Shown here: piece after piece, positions 6,140-16,022 of the stretch | Layout: every line of letters begins with the position of its first letter | Position numbering within the stretch: the stretch's first letter is position 1 | From: Sulfitobacter mediterraneus | GTDB taxonomy: Bacteria > Pseudomonadota > Alphaproteobacteria > Rhodobacterales > Rhodobacteraceae | DNA length: 64,000 bases | Assembly: GCF_016801775.1 (NCBI RefSeq) | Contig: NZ_CP069005.1 | Span: 88,757 to 152,756 of the forward strand | Direction of reading: 5' to 3' | Notes under the pieces: model-generated | The model's database searches: none | Told to the model about the DNA's origin: nothing | The model's input: the letters and a program-made list of their open reading frames with translations, nothing else | Program-made: the position numbers and the translations under genes

Positions 6140-8459
6140 TGCCGTCCATGCCGTCACGGGCGAGGTCTTTCGGGATGGCTGGAGCCGCGTCCGGGGCTCG
6201 ATGCAGGGGCTGCACGTGGCCAAGCAGAGCCAGCTTGTGCGCGCGGCTGCAGGGCATCGGCCAGCGGTCTTCAAGGCGATCCGGGGCGGGGGTACGCATA
6301 CCAAATCTCAGTTGATGAACCAGCTCGATTACCTCACCACCAAGTCCACCCATATCGTGGACAGTAGCGGATTTCTGGATGGCAAGGCGAAGCTCGAGGC
6401 GGGTGACATCAAGGATCTGACCGCGCGCTTTGCCAAGCGGTGGGATGCGGGCTTCAAGCCCAAGCTTGGGCAGACCACCCACTTGCTCATGTCCTTCCCC
6501 ATCGGCACGCGCGGGGAGGATGTGCGCGACATCGCGACGGATGTGGCCGAGCGGTTCTTCCAGACCGATGAGGGGCATTTCGACTACATCATCGCGGTGC
6601 ATGAGGACCGCGATCACCCGCATGCGCATCTGGTGCTGAACCGCCGGTCTCAGGAGGGCGAGTTCTTCTTTCTGGGGCGCAACCATCGGTTCAACTATGA
6701 CGATTTCCGCCTCGCCATGGTCGAGGAGGCGGAGAAGTACGGCGTGCGCCTGGAAGCCACGCGGCGGGTGGATCGCGGGGTTGTGCATTACCCCGCCGCT
6801 ACCCGCGAGGTTTATGCGGCGAAAGAAGAGGGTCGCGCGCCCCGCGAGCGGGAACGTGTGGGGGCCGACTTGACCCGGACGCTGGCGGAGATCGCCAATA
6901 CCAGAACTGTCTATTATTCGCTTGCCGCGGAGGCTTCGCGTGAAGTCCGCGAGGATATTGCCGCAGCCCTCTTCCGCGCGGGCGAAGTGCTGGCGCATGG
7001 CGGACAGGTGGACCGAACAGGAGATGTGTATATGGCCGAGGATCAAAGCTTCGAGGATCTCAGAAGCCTCTATGCGGAGAAGCTCGCGCGGGTGCAGGGC
7101 ATGATCGCAGAGAAGTCTGACGCGGAACGTCCCGTGCTGGAAAAACGCCTCATCGAGATCCAGACGCAGGTCCAGCACATGCAGCCTCTCGGTTTGCGAT
7201 CATCCACGCTGTCAGAGACCCCCTCGGAAGGCGGGATCTATTCCGAGGCCAATATTGACGCCAGCCAGCGCGAGCGACTGGCCGAGCCCGACTTGAGATC
7301 GCGCATTGACGTAGCACTACGGGGCACCGGGATCAGCACATCGGAAGTGGTGGCCCGGATCGAGACGGGCGCCTCAAATGCAGCGCTCGAGCATCAATGG
7401 ATCGCCAATGATCTCTCCAAAGTGGCCGAGGCGCGCGATTTGAACCTTGAACGCCGCGCCGATCTGGAACAGGCGCGCGACATTCTCAACGATTTGCATG
7501 TCGAACTTGGCACGATGCTGGAACAGGAGAAGGTGCTGCGCCGGGATGGTGTCATGGAAGCGGAAGCGGACAGCGAGCGGTTCCATTATCACCGGGACGC
7601 AGTCCGGGCGATGGAAGGGACAATCCGTCAGGAGATGCGCGCAGACGGCCTGACAGCGCAGCAGGTCGAGGACCGGGATTGGGAGGTTGTCTCGCGGGCA
7701 GAGCGCCGGATCGAGACGGAGCAACGCGCGTATCTCGAAGCACACCCAGACCTGCTCGCACGCCCAGGCGATGTGATCGACCGGTCTGAACCCTACAGGG
7801 AGACCATCACTGATGCGGCCCGCGCCAGCGAGATCACCCGCGAGGTCGACCGGATCATGGAGGGACGCGACGTCCGCACGCCCGTTGCAGATGCTGTCAC
7901 GGATGACTTACGAGCGCGCTATCCGGACATGCCGTCCCATCTCGCCCGTGGGCTCGGCGCGACCTATGCAGCCGTCGTCGAGATACGCGACACGGAGGTC
8001 ATCAATCAGGTCCGCCGCGAAACCGAGATGCGCGACGGGCTCGGGTCTGGCACGCGCGACGACATCCTCGCGACCCGCGGTGAAACTGCGCCGCAGTCTG
8101 ACCATGCCGACCGCCTTGCAGACGAGATTACGCGTGTTCTGGAGCATGAGCGGGCGGGGGAGTTGTCCGCGCCCTTCGAGACCGAGGCGGAGCGGGACGC
8201 ATTTCGCGACGAGATCGCGCGGGTGCTGGACGTGCGCCAACTCGACCGGCTCACATCCGGCGATGCCGATGCGCTGGAAAAGGTTCTCGAGGACCGCCTC
8301 GACCGGCTCTATGTCGCCAAGGTCTACCTGCAATCGGATGCAGCGACGGCCAACACGGAGGCCTTGCGTCAGGTGGTCGATGATCTTGCCGACACCGAAT
8401 ATGAAAAACACCGCACCACAGACGTGGATGGCGAGACCGAGCGGGGTCAGGTCCATTGA
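6126..8459 (+). CDS. Relaxase/mobilization nuclease (VirD2-like)
   Basis: 777 residues. Around residues 158-168 is the metal-binding three-histidine motif of MOBP/MOBQ-type relaxases (HEDRDHPHAHLV), which holds the divalent metal used to nick oriT. The region before it (from about residue 55) is the relaxase fold, with LDYLTTKST a possible site of the catalytic tyrosine. The rest is a long charged, helical, Glu/Arg-rich tail typical of Rhodobacterales relaxases. ATG 6126 is preferred to the TTG at 6120 because GAGG lies ten bases upstream. It follows the MobC-like gene with overlap and shares its stop with the coupling-protein start. Confidence 0.85.
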   Translation: MRLNDAVHAVTGEVFRDGWSRVRGSMQGLHVAKQSQLVRAAAGHRPAVFKAIRGGGTHTKSQLMNQLDYLTTKSTHIVDSSGFLDGKAKLEAGDIKDLTARFAKRWDAGFKPKLGQTTHLLMSFPIGTRGEDVRDIATDVAERFFQTDEGHFDYIIAVHEDRDHPHAHLVLNRRSQEGEFFFLGRNHRFNYDDFRLAMVEEAEKYGVRLEATRRVDRGVVHYPAATREVYAAKEEGRAPRERERVGADLTRTLAEIANTRTVYYSLAAEASREVREDIAAALFRAGEVLAHGGQVDRTGDVYMAEDQSFEDLRSLYAEKLARVQGMIAEKSDAERPVLEKRLIEIQTQVQHMQPLGLRSSTLSETPSEGGIYSEANIDASQRERLAEPDLRSRIDVALRGTGISTSEVVARIETGASNAALEHQWIANDLSKVAEARDLNLERRADLEQARDILNDLHVELGTMLEQEKVLRRDGVMEAEADSERFHYHRDAVRAMEGTIRQEMRADGLTAQQVEDRDWEVVSRAERRIETEQRAYLEAHPDLLARPGDVIDRSEPYRETITDAARASEITREVDRIMEGRDVRTPVADAVTDDLRARYPDMPSHLARGLGATYAAVVEIRDTEVINQVRRETEMRDGLGSGTRDDILATRGETAPQSDHADRLADEITRVLEHERAGELSAPFETEAERDAFRDEIARVLDVRQLDRLTSGDADALEKVLEDRLDRLYVAKVYLQSDAATANTEALRQVVDDLADTEYEKHRTTDVDGETERGQVH

Positions 8460-10468
8460 GCGCCGCCATGGGAAAAGCGCGGATCGCCACGGGCGTCCTG
8501 CTTGTGACGCTGGTGACCGGGGCCATGGGCTATACCATCGCCTCGGCGGTGCTGACCTACCAGGATCTTGGGTTTGGGGCCGAGATCGACTTTGCTTATA
8601 TCGCGCAGAACTACATCACGATCCTCGATCGCCGCCCGGAGGACGCGCAACTTATTCACCTGATCGTCGGCAGCTTCGCCGCCGCCGGCCTGATGCTGAG
8701 CCTCGCCCTGTCGGGGTCCGCCCTCACACGCTTTGGCCAGACCCATTGGCAGAGCGCGCGCGAGATGAAGGCCAACGGGTTTTTCGGGGCGCCGGGGACC
8801 GGGTTCATCCTCGGCAAGCTGGGGCCGCCGGGCTCCCGCGCGAAGTACATCTGTTCGAAAGTCTTCCCGCACGCGCTGATCGTAGCCCCCACCGGGCGCG
8901 GCAAGACCACGGGCTTCGTCATTCCGAACCTACTGACCTGGCAAGGCTCTGCCGTGACGCTGGATGTGAAGGGCGAGTGTTTCAAAGCCACGGCCCGGCA
9001 CCGCGCGGCCCAAGGCGACAAGGTCTATCGCTTTGCCCCTACCGATTGGGAGGGCAAGCGCACGCATCGCTACAACCCGCTTCTGCGTATCTTCGAGCTG
9101 AAAGACCCCGCGCGCCAGCAGATGGAATTGCAGCTTCTTGCGACGCTCTTCCTGCAGAGCGACAATGACCGGGTGCAGGGGCTGCTCAAGGGCGGGATCG
9201 ATCTCTTCGTGGCAGCAGGCCTGCTGGCGTTCCAGCGCAAGCGCCCCACCTTGGGAGAAATCTACCGCATCGCGGCCTCCGGTGGAAACAAGCAGAAGGA
9301 GTATTTCGCGCGGGGCCACGAGGTGGACAACAGGGCCGCCAAGCTGATCTTCACGCGGCTGGCCTCGACCAACAACGATACGCTGACCTCTTACGTCTCG
9401 CTTCTGATGACCTCGGGGCTCGACCAATGGCAGAACCCGGCGATCGATGAGGCGACGGCGGTGTCGGACTTTGATTTCCGGACGATCCGCAAGAAACCCT
9501 TCTCGGTCTATCTGGTGGTCCAGCCACTGATGGTGAAGCCGCTCGCGCCGCTGATCCGGCTGTTTTTCTCCGATCTGCTCTCGGCCATGCAGGAAAAGGA
9601 CCCCGGGCCGGATGAACCTTGGCCCGTGATGATCATGCTCGATGAGTTCAACCGTTTGGGCAAAATGCCTATCGTGGTTGAGAGCATTGAGACCCTGCGG
9701 ACCTACCGCGGTCATCTGGCCGTGGTCACGCAAACGATCCCCGCCCTCGATGAAATCTATGGCGAGAACACCCGCCGTGCCCTGCAGGGCAACGCGGGCG
9801 TGAAGCTCTACCTAACGCCTTCGGATGAAAAAACCGTCGAGGAACTGAGCAAGGCGGTCGGCAAGACCACGAAGACCGTCATCACGCGATCCCAGTCCAT
9901 CGGCAAGAACCCCTTTGAAGGGCGCAGCCAGTCGACCCGGACCGAAGAAAGCTCTCTCCTGCCCGAGGATGAGGCGCGCCGCCTACCGCTCGACGAAATC
10001 GTCATGGTCATCGATGCCCAGATGCCGGTCCGGGCAAAGCGGATCCAGTATTTTGACGACCGGCTGTTTAAGGCCATCCATGCAGCGCAGACGGGGGAGT
10101 TGCCGTTTCCGGAACCGGGGGGAGGGGGATCGCAAGGCACGCTGCCGTTGAGTATGCGGGCCATGCCGATGACACCGCCACTGGACGGGCCAGGCGGATC
10201 CGAGGCCGACGTTGAGGCCGCACGCCAGGCTGCTGATGGCCAATCGTCAGGGCAAACCGAGGTCGCCCCAAAGAAGACCGCGCCCGTCGTTCAAGCTGTT
10301 ATCTCTGAGGAACAGCGACAGATGGAGATGGATTTTGGCAGCCAGGTTGCGGATGCCGAGACAGTGGGGGTGGATGATGAGGCGCAGATGCGCTCTGCCG
10401 TTGATGGCTTGGACGATATGGAAGCGATGCTGCGAGAGGGGGATGTCGAAAAGCTGGTTGCACGATAG
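8456..10468 (+). CDS. virD4: VirD4/TraG-type coupling protein (T4CP)
   Basis: 670-residue inner-membrane ATPase that hands the relaxase-DNA complex to the type IV secretion channel. Two N-terminal membrane spans (about residues 8-35 and 68-90) are followed by the ATPase domain with Walker A APTGRGKTT (about 144-152) and Walker B MIMLDEFNR (about 392-400). The last 120 residues are a low-complexity acidic tail, possibly for substrate binding. TTG 8456 is used because it overlaps the relaxase stop as TTGA, a normal coupling arrangement; ATG 8468 is the alternative. The next downstream conjugation gene is over 5 kb away, beyond inserted cargo. Confidence 0.9.
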   Translation: MSAAMGKARIATGVLLVTLVTGAMGYTIASAVLTYQDLGFGAEIDFAYIAQNYITILDRRPEDAQLIHLIVGSFAAAGLMLSLALSGSALTRFGQTHWQSAREMKANGFFGAPGTGFILGKLGPPGSRAKYICSKVFPHALIVAPTGRGKTTGFVIPNLLTWQGSAVTLDVKGECFKATARHRAAQGDKVYRFAPTDWEGKRTHRYNPLLRIFELKDPARQQMELQLLATLFLQSDNDRVQGLLKGGIDLFVAAGLLAFQRKRPTLGEIYRIAASGGNKQKEYFARGHEVDNRAAKLIFTRLASTNNDTLTSYVSLLMTSGLDQWQNPAIDEATAVSDFDFRTIRKKPFSVYLVVQPLMVKPLAPLIRLFFSDLLSAMQEKDPGPDEPWPVMIMLDEFNRLGKMPIVVESIETLRTYRGHLAVVTQTIPALDEIYGENTRRALQGNAGVKLYLTPSDEKTVEELSKAVGKTTKTVITRSQSIGKNPFEGRSQSTRTEESSLLPEDEARRLPLDEIVMVIDAQMPVRAKRIQYFDDRLFKAIHAAQTGELPFPEPGGGGSQGTLPLSMRAMPMTPPLDGPGGSEADVEAARQAADGQSSGQTEVAPKKTAPVVQAVISEEQRQMEMDFGSQVADAETVGVDDEAQMRSAVDGLDDMEAMLREGDVEKLVAR

Positions 10469-10661
10469 CGTGGTGTGCATCGCCATCTTTCAGGGATGGG
10501 CGGAAACCGGACCTTCGCTGAGCTTGCAACATGGTTCCAATAAATGCTCAAAAGCTGCCGTTGTGTTGGGCCCCAAAAACTCGCCTTTTCATTCCTAGAA
10601 TAGGATAACGGTAGGCACTATATTGTGTTGAAAGCGGCGCGGCGAAGGCAAGGTATAGGCA

Positions 10662-11777
10662 ATGAGCGATGAAGACTCCGAAAATAAGAAACCCAGAGGT
10701 TTCGACATTTCCAAGTTAGGCGTGGAAATGAGCGATCAAGTCCGCGAAGCCGCTGACCAGAAACTACGCCGTAAGTTCAAAGACCTTTCATCTGGTTTGA
10801 GTGGCATCGGAGCGGCCCAGAAAGCAGCGCTTGGCTTAGGCGCATCTGGCGTCTTTGCAGATATGGCCAGCCAAGCAGAACGCCTAAACCGTATTGTGGA
10901 CCCAATTGGTCTGCAAAACTTGACTATGGGTATAGACCGGGCGTCATTGGGGATACCGCGGTCCATTCTGGACAGCCTGCACATAGACAGCCCCTTTGGA
11001 CGTTTGGCGGCTGATATGGAACGTCAGACGAAGATGTTTGACAGCCTGTCACTGGGCATTGATCGACAAATGGGACTAGTGCCCAGCATCTTGCGTGACT
11101 TCGAGTCCAGCTATGCTCTTGGGATCACACGGGCGCTAGACTTGCCACGCATTGGGGACACCTTTGCTGCGCTGGATATTGGCAGGTATGGGCGCATTTT
11201 CGACAACGCGAATGCCCTACGTGGTCTGGGCCTTGGCGTAGAGTTCGGGGACCGTTTCAGCACCCTTGCGACTAGTCTTACTGAGCAAATGCAGGCCCTT
11301 GGGCAGATCGGTAGCATCGCGGCTGCGGCCCAGATTGGACTTGGGCTATCCGGCAATATCGAAGAAATGCTTGCCCGCACCATCGCCGCGCAAGAGGCAT
11401 TGGCAGGACAGGAACAAGCGCCGGTAGATGAAACGACACGGCAAAAACTTTCGCGTCAATTGCAGTTGCTGTGCAACATCATCACCATCCTGTCTTTCTT
11501 CATGATGGTGGCGCTCGAAGTAGAAGACCGGCTTTCAGACGATGAAGACGCGGCTATACGAGCGAACGCAGAGACTATGCAGAAAATGCAAAGCTCAATA
11601 GACGCGCTCACGTCTCAGCTACGGGAAGTGACTGCTACGCAAGAGGCCGCAACGGAACAAGATAGGGCAACTGACGCGGCTATCACAGACCTTCTACGCG
11701 AAATTGCCGATAGCCTTTCAGATCAAGAGGAATTGGAAGGGCCAGAAGCTGGCGCACATCCTCCCCCAGCGGATTAG
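10662..11777 (+). CDS. Unknown protein with one membrane segment and C-terminal coiled coil
   Basis: 371 residues, not recognised. The first 45 residues are charged. Residues 45-250 are helical, Gly- and Leu-rich, with irregular recurring LGI/LGL units (SLGIPRSIL, SLGIDRQMGL, ALGITRALDL, LGLGVEFGD) but no cysteine-based or catalytic motif. A single membrane helix follows (LLCNIITILSFFMMVALEV, about 272-290). The tail is an acidic coiled coil rich in Asp, Glu and Gln. It lies between the coupling-protein gene and the Gabija-like pair in the same direction, with a 268-base gap before the latter. Lower GC than the conjugation genes suggests separate acquisition. A role as an accessory or membrane effector of the neighbouring defence pair is possible but only positional. 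Confidence 0.65.
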   Translation: MSDEDSENKKPRGFDISKLGVEMSDQVREAADQKLRRKFKDLSSGLSGIGAAQKAALGLGASGVFADMASQAERLNRIVDPIGLQNLTMGIDRASLGIPRSILDSLHIDSPFGRLAADMERQTKMFDSLSLGIDRQMGLVPSILRDFESSYALGITRALDLPRIGDTFAALDIGRYGRIFDNANALRGLGLGVEFGDRFSTLATSLTEQMQALGQIGSIAAAAQIGLGLSGNIEEMLARTIAAQEALAGQEQAPVDETTRQKLSRQLQLLCNIITILSFFMMVALEVEDRLSDDEDAAIRANAETMQKMQSSIDALTSQLREVTATQEAATEQDRATDAAITDLLREIADSLSDQEELEGPEAGAHPPPAD

Positions 11778-12044
11778 GGGGCGGAGAGCCGTCATTCGCT
11801 GTGGATCGCATAAACGACTAAGATGAGCAGGAAGAGGACCTTGCCAAGCCATGTCCGTGAGCCGTATCAAATGGTAGGTTCGGTGGCCTTTGCTGTAATG
11901 CCTGCATCTGGTAAAGATAAATGCCCCAGCATTCGACAGTCGGAAGAACAACCATGAATTCCTCCGGCCAAAATCCACAATTCTTGACTATTTGCGGAAG
12001 ACAAGTTTCCACTCGCATGAAGCTGTTAATTTCGGAGAGAACGT
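11778..12044. other. Promoter-containing gap before the OLD/UvrD pair
   Basis: 267 bases without a plausible gene. It is more AT-rich than its surroundings and presumably holds the promoter of the nuclease-helicase pair. The GGAGAG ribosome site for the next gene is at 12034-12039. Confidence 0.4.
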
Positions 12045-14138
12045 GTGCGCATTAAAAAAGTTCGGGTTCAAGGATTCCGCTTACTGCGTGACGTAGAGCT
12101 TATGCTCGAAGACACGGCGACGGTGGTAGTGGGTCGAAACAACAGCGGGAAGACGTCTCTCACTGACGTTTTTAGATGCTTCGGATCAGGCGGTTCATCT
12201 TTCAGGCTGCAAGATTTCTCGGCTGCGGATCGCACCAAGTTTGCCGCTGCAAGGAAAGCCAGGCTGGCGGGGGCAGCCCCTCAGGACGTGCTCGCCATGC
12301 TGCCAACGATTGCGATCACAATTACCATGAGCTACGATAAGGCAGCGCCCGACATAGGTCCGATGTCGTCCTTTATGATCGACCTCGATGCCAATTCGGA
12401 TATTGCCATTGCGCATGTCATCTACGCGCCTCGATTATCGGCCCTATCGAGCCTCTTGGATTTCGAGGCCGACGCCGAAGCCTCTGAACCGAAGGTTGAG
12501 TTCTATCGCCACATCAAGGAAATACTCGGATCCGCGTATGAAATCGAAGTGTGGGCACTCGATCCGACCACCCCGAGCAATCGACGTCGCCTGAATGTGA
12601 ACCATCTCAATGCGCTGATGAAGTGGGATCTGGTGCGGGCGCAAAGAACACTCGATCATTCTGGCCATGGCGACGCCGACGTCATAGGTAGCCTCTTAGG
12701 CAACCTCTACAAGACCGCCAAAGCCCCCACCGCCGCGGTGGCCGATCAGTTACTCGCCGCGCAGCTGAAGTCTTCGGTCGAGGGAATTGAACGCGGAGTC
12801 CAGGAAGATTTCGATGCAGTTCTAGCGGGCCTGCTGCCGGCGATGGACGTTCTCGGCTTTCCGGGGCCTAACGACACGACGTTGCGCCCAGAGACGGTCT
12901 TGAATGTCGAGGCCCTGCTCAACGATCACACAAAGGTCGTCTATGCCAGCAACGATGGGGTGCATCTACCCGAGGGCTATAACGGACTTGGTACCCGCAA
13001 TCTCATTTATATGCTGCTTCAGTTACAGAGCTTTCACAAGGAATACAGGGCTCGGGAAACGCGGCCGAACACGCATCTAATTTTCATCGAAGAGCCCGAG
13101 GCTCACCTCCATCCGCAAATGCAGGAGGTTTTTATTGCCCAACTGCAAAAGGCTGTCGCCAAGTTATCTGAAGGATATCCCGATGAACCGGCGTGGAAGG
13201 TACAGTTCGTCATCACGACCCACTCGCCTCACGTCGCCAATGCTGCCACGTTTGAAGCGGTCCGCTACTTCCTCAACGCGGACCCGGTCGTCGCAGGCAC
13301 TCGAGAGACGAAGGTCAAGGACTTCAAAAAGGGCATGGCGACCATCCCGGACCCAGATAAAGACTTCCTGCACCAATACATGACGCTCACGAAATGCGAC
13401 CTTTACTTCGCCGACAAGGCGATCATGGTGGAGGGAACGACGGAGCGCATTCTCGTGCCGAAGTTATGCGACCTAGCGGACTTGAAGCTCCCGATTGAAT
13501 ACAAACTAGCCCGGCAGTACGTGACTACAATGGAAGTGGGTGGTGCATACGCCCACCTGTTCTATCCCCTGATCGACTTTCTGGAACTCAAAACGCTCGT
13601 CATAACCGACATAGACTCCGTCATTGGCGTCGCGGTGAAGACGAAGACTGGAAAGGACACCACCAAGTACAAAAAGTGTCTTGTAGTGGATGGCGAACGC
13701 ACCAGCAATTCGGCCATCAGGCATTGGTTCGACACGACTTCCAGCCCTAACCCACCCCACATCAAGCCTTCAGATCTGCTTGCCAAGACGGACGAGGAGA
13801 AAACTTCAGGGGTCCGCCGGCTCGCGTATCAGATTCCGGAGGTGAAAGGGACAGACGTTTGTGCCCGTAGCTTCGAAGACGCCTTGGTACTAGCCAATCC
13901 CAAGCGTTTTGAACTCGAAGAAGATGAGAGCATGGCATCCGACGCATGGGAAATGGCCAAGGATATGGGGAAAGCGGATACCGCCCTGCAATTCGCTATC
14001 AGGGAAAAGGATTGGGTGGCGCCGCGTTACATCCGCGAAGGATTGGCCTGGCTGGCTGAGCCACCTCCACCGCCTTCCGAGCTGCCGCCGGTCCAACCGC
14101 CGGACACCGATAGCAAAGCTTCGGAAGCGGCGTCGTGA
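12045..14138 (+). CDS. OLD-family ATP-dependent nuclease (GajA-like)
   Basis: 697 residues. The N-terminal ABC-type ATPase has Walker A GRNNSGKTS (residues 30-38) and a Walker B/signature region FIEEPEAHLHPQM near residue 350. The C-terminal TOPRIM nuclease has the metal-binding glutamate in IMVEGTTER (about 459-467) and the acidic pair in VITDIDS (about 519-525). Such ATPase-TOPRIM proteins nick DNA. When paired with a UvrD-like helicase they form class 2 OLD loci, including the Gabija anti-phage system, where the nuclease is inhibited by nucleotides and released during phage infection. GTG 12045 follows GGAGAG. The product is longer than the roughly 580-residue Bacillus GajA. It overlaps the helicase gene by four bases. 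Confidence 0.85.
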   Translation: MRIKKVRVQGFRLLRDVELMLEDTATVVVGRNNSGKTSLTDVFRCFGSGGSSFRLQDFSAADRTKFAAARKARLAGAAPQDVLAMLPTIAITITMSYDKAAPDIGPMSSFMIDLDANSDIAIAHVIYAPRLSALSSLLDFEADAEASEPKVEFYRHIKEILGSAYEIEVWALDPTTPSNRRRLNVNHLNALMKWDLVRAQRTLDHSGHGDADVIGSLLGNLYKTAKAPTAAVADQLLAAQLKSSVEGIERGVQEDFDAVLAGLLPAMDVLGFPGPNDTTLRPETVLNVEALLNDHTKVVYASNDGVHLPEGYNGLGTRNLIYMLLQLQSFHKEYRARETRPNTHLIFIEEPEAHLHPQMQEVFIAQLQKAVAKLSEGYPDEPAWKVQFVITTHSPHVANAATFEAVRYFLNADPVVAGTRETKVKDFKKGMATIPDPDKDFLHQYMTLTKCDLYFADKAIMVEGTTERILVPKLCDLADLKLPIEYKLARQYVTTMEVGGAYAHLFYPLIDFLELKTLVITDIDSVIGVAVKTKTGKDTTKYKKCLVVDGERTSNSAIRHWFDTTSSPNPPHIKPSDLLAKTDEEKTSGVRRLAYQIPEVKGTDVCARSFEDALVLANPKRFELEEDESMASDAWEMAKDMGKADTALQFAIREKDWVAPRYIREGLAWLAEPPPPPSELPPVQPPDTDSKASEAAS

Positions 14139-15874
14139 CCAAATCAGTGGAAAATCCCGCCATCATCGCGGCGCAAGCGGCACAGGCCAAGGTCGACGCC
14201 TGCCTCGATGCAGGAAAGAGCTTCCGACTTGAGGCGGGCGCAGGCGCAGGCAAGACCTATTCACTTGTAGCCGCCCTCAAGAAGGTCATAGCAGAGCGGG
14301 GGCGTTCACTGGTTCAGGCCGGTCAACGCGTCGCGTGCATCACCTTTACCGAAGTCGCTCGTGACGAAATCGCCGTGGAAATCGAAGATCATCCGGCAAT
14401 CTTGGTGGAAACGATCCATGCATTCTCTTGGGGCTTCATGGCTTCGTTCCAATCCGCTTTGCGGTCTTTGCTGCCGGAGCTGGAAAGGCGATCGGCGGCG
14501 ATCATTGAAGCCGGTGGTATTGGCGAGAGGGCTGTGGTCTACGATTTGGGGTTCTTCCGGATCGAAGAAGACCAGATATCGCTCGCGCATGACGATATCC
14601 CGGCGCTTATGGCCAAGCTGCTGTCATTGGAGAAGTTCAAGCGTCTCCTCACGCAGCAGTTTCCCGTACTGTTCATCGACGAATACCAGGACACGGATCG
14701 CGACTTCATGAATGCGATCGACGAACAATTTTTCAAGGGCGACGGTGGTCCGATGGTTGGGTTGTTCGGCGATCACTGGCAAACGATCTATCGGAGCGAA
14801 TACGAGCTCGCCCATTACTCTGTCGAGGCTATCGATAAGGGATCGAATTTTCGCTCGGCGCAACCCATCGTCAATGTTCTGAACCGACTGCGACCCGAAT
14901 TGCCACAGGTCGTTAGCGACCCTGATCTGCCGGGCGAGGCACGCTTTTTCCACGCTAACGCCTACAATGGGGAGAGGACCAACTCTCCCCATTCCAAGAA
15001 CGACTTACCGCCTGAAATGGCGAAAGCGGCCAGGATCAACCTGATGGCCCGCCTAGAAGCGGAAGGTTGGGTGCCGGAGAAAACCAAGGTTTTGATGCTG
15101 ACCCACAGTGTTCTTGCTGCTGAACAGGGCTATCTGGATATTGCAGAGGTCTTCAAGGGGCGAAACGATCAATTTGTCAAAAAGGAGGACCCAGTCGTCA
15201 AGTTGCTGACCGAGGTCGTCGAGCCAATGTGTGCTGCTTATTCAGACGGCGACTACGGGAAAATGTTCGATATTTTCGGGGCTGGTCCAGCTATTCGAAG
15301 CCACGCAGACAAACTCGCCTGGCGCGCCGATATGGACCATCTTCTCAAACTGAGAGCCGATGGCACTATCGGTGAGGTAATTGATCACCTCAAGCAGACG
15401 AGCCGTCCGGCTCTCTCGTCGCGGATCGTCAAGAGAGAGGACGATCTTAAAGCGCTCCAAGGACAACCGATTCCCGAAGATATGGGGGCTCTGCAAAGGC
15501 ATGCCAATCTGCGGGAAGTGCCCTATGTAGAAATCATCGAGGTCGCCAAGTTCGTCGAGGGCTTCACTCCATTCGCGACGCAGCACAGCGTCAAGGGTGC
15601 CGAGTTCGAGAACGTTCTGGTCGTCCTCGGAGGTGGATGGAACCATTACAATTGGCCTCAACTGCTTGAATTGCTGGAAACTAAAGGCCTAACCACAAAG
15701 AACACCAAAGCCTTCTATCGCTCCCGAAACCTGTTCTACGTGTCGATATCCCGGCCCATGAATCGCCTTGCCGTGCTCGCCACTCAGACCTTATCTGAAA
15801 CCGCCTTGAAGGCCGTGGCGCATCTGTTTGGAGTCGAAGGCGTGGAGGAACTCCCGCTTGAACAATTGGCCTAG
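14135..15874 (+). CDS. UvrD/Rep-like helicase (GajB-like)
   Basis: 579-residue superfamily 1 helicase. Walker A is GAGAGKT (35-41), Walker B is FIDEYQDTD (about 179-187), and motif V-like HSVKGAEFENV (about 483) and motif VI-like YVSISRPMNRL (about 530) follow, so all major helicase motifs are present. The GTG start overlaps the nuclease stop (GTGA), indicating one translational unit. In Gabija the helicase-like partner assembles with the OLD nuclease into a large complex and senses DNA ends or nucleotide pools. At 579 residues it is somewhat longer than Bacillus GajB (about 494), in line with the larger nuclease. The pair could also be a Gabija-related class 2 OLD system rather than Gabija itself. 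Confidence 0.85.
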   Translation: MTKSVENPAIIAAQAAQAKVDACLDAGKSFRLEAGAGAGKTYSLVAALKKVIAERGRSLVQAGQRVACITFTEVARDEIAVEIEDHPAILVETIHAFSWGFMASFQSALRSLLPELERRSAAIIEAGGIGERAVVYDLGFFRIEEDQISLAHDDIPALMAKLLSLEKFKRLLTQQFPVLFIDEYQDTDRDFMNAIDEQFFKGDGGPMVGLFGDHWQTIYRSEYELAHYSVEAIDKGSNFRSAQPIVNVLNRLRPELPQVVSDPDLPGEARFFHANAYNGERTNSPHSKNDLPPEMAKAARINLMARLEAEGWVPEKTKVLMLTHSVLAAEQGYLDIAEVFKGRNDQFVKKEDPVVKLLTEVVEPMCAAYSDGDYGKMFDIFGAGPAIRSHADKLAWRADMDHLLKLRADGTIGEVIDHLKQTSRPALSSRIVKREDDLKALQGQPIPEDMGALQRHANLREVPYVEIIEVAKFVEGFTPFATQHSVKGAEFENVLVVLGGGWNHYNWPQLLELLETKGLTTKNTKAFYRSRNLFYVSISRPMNRLAVLATQTLSETALKAVAHLFGVEGVEELPLEQLA

Positions 15875-16022
15875 CCTCTTGTTTGCTCAGGGAAGGCATG
15901 CCGCCGATCCGAAGTGGTGCTATTGGCAATTTCAGAAGGCGGCTGGAATGGCCGAAATGAGGGCGCGAAAGTGCGCGAAGCAGACTTTGGCTTTGAGGTA
16001 GTCGAGCGGCGGCTCAGGGCCG

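Noticed and set aside
7813..9168. Long plus-strand frame (451 codons) overlapping relaxase and coupling-protein genes
   Set aside because: It is a shadow in another frame, Arg/Pro-rich, spanning two genes with clear family motifs.
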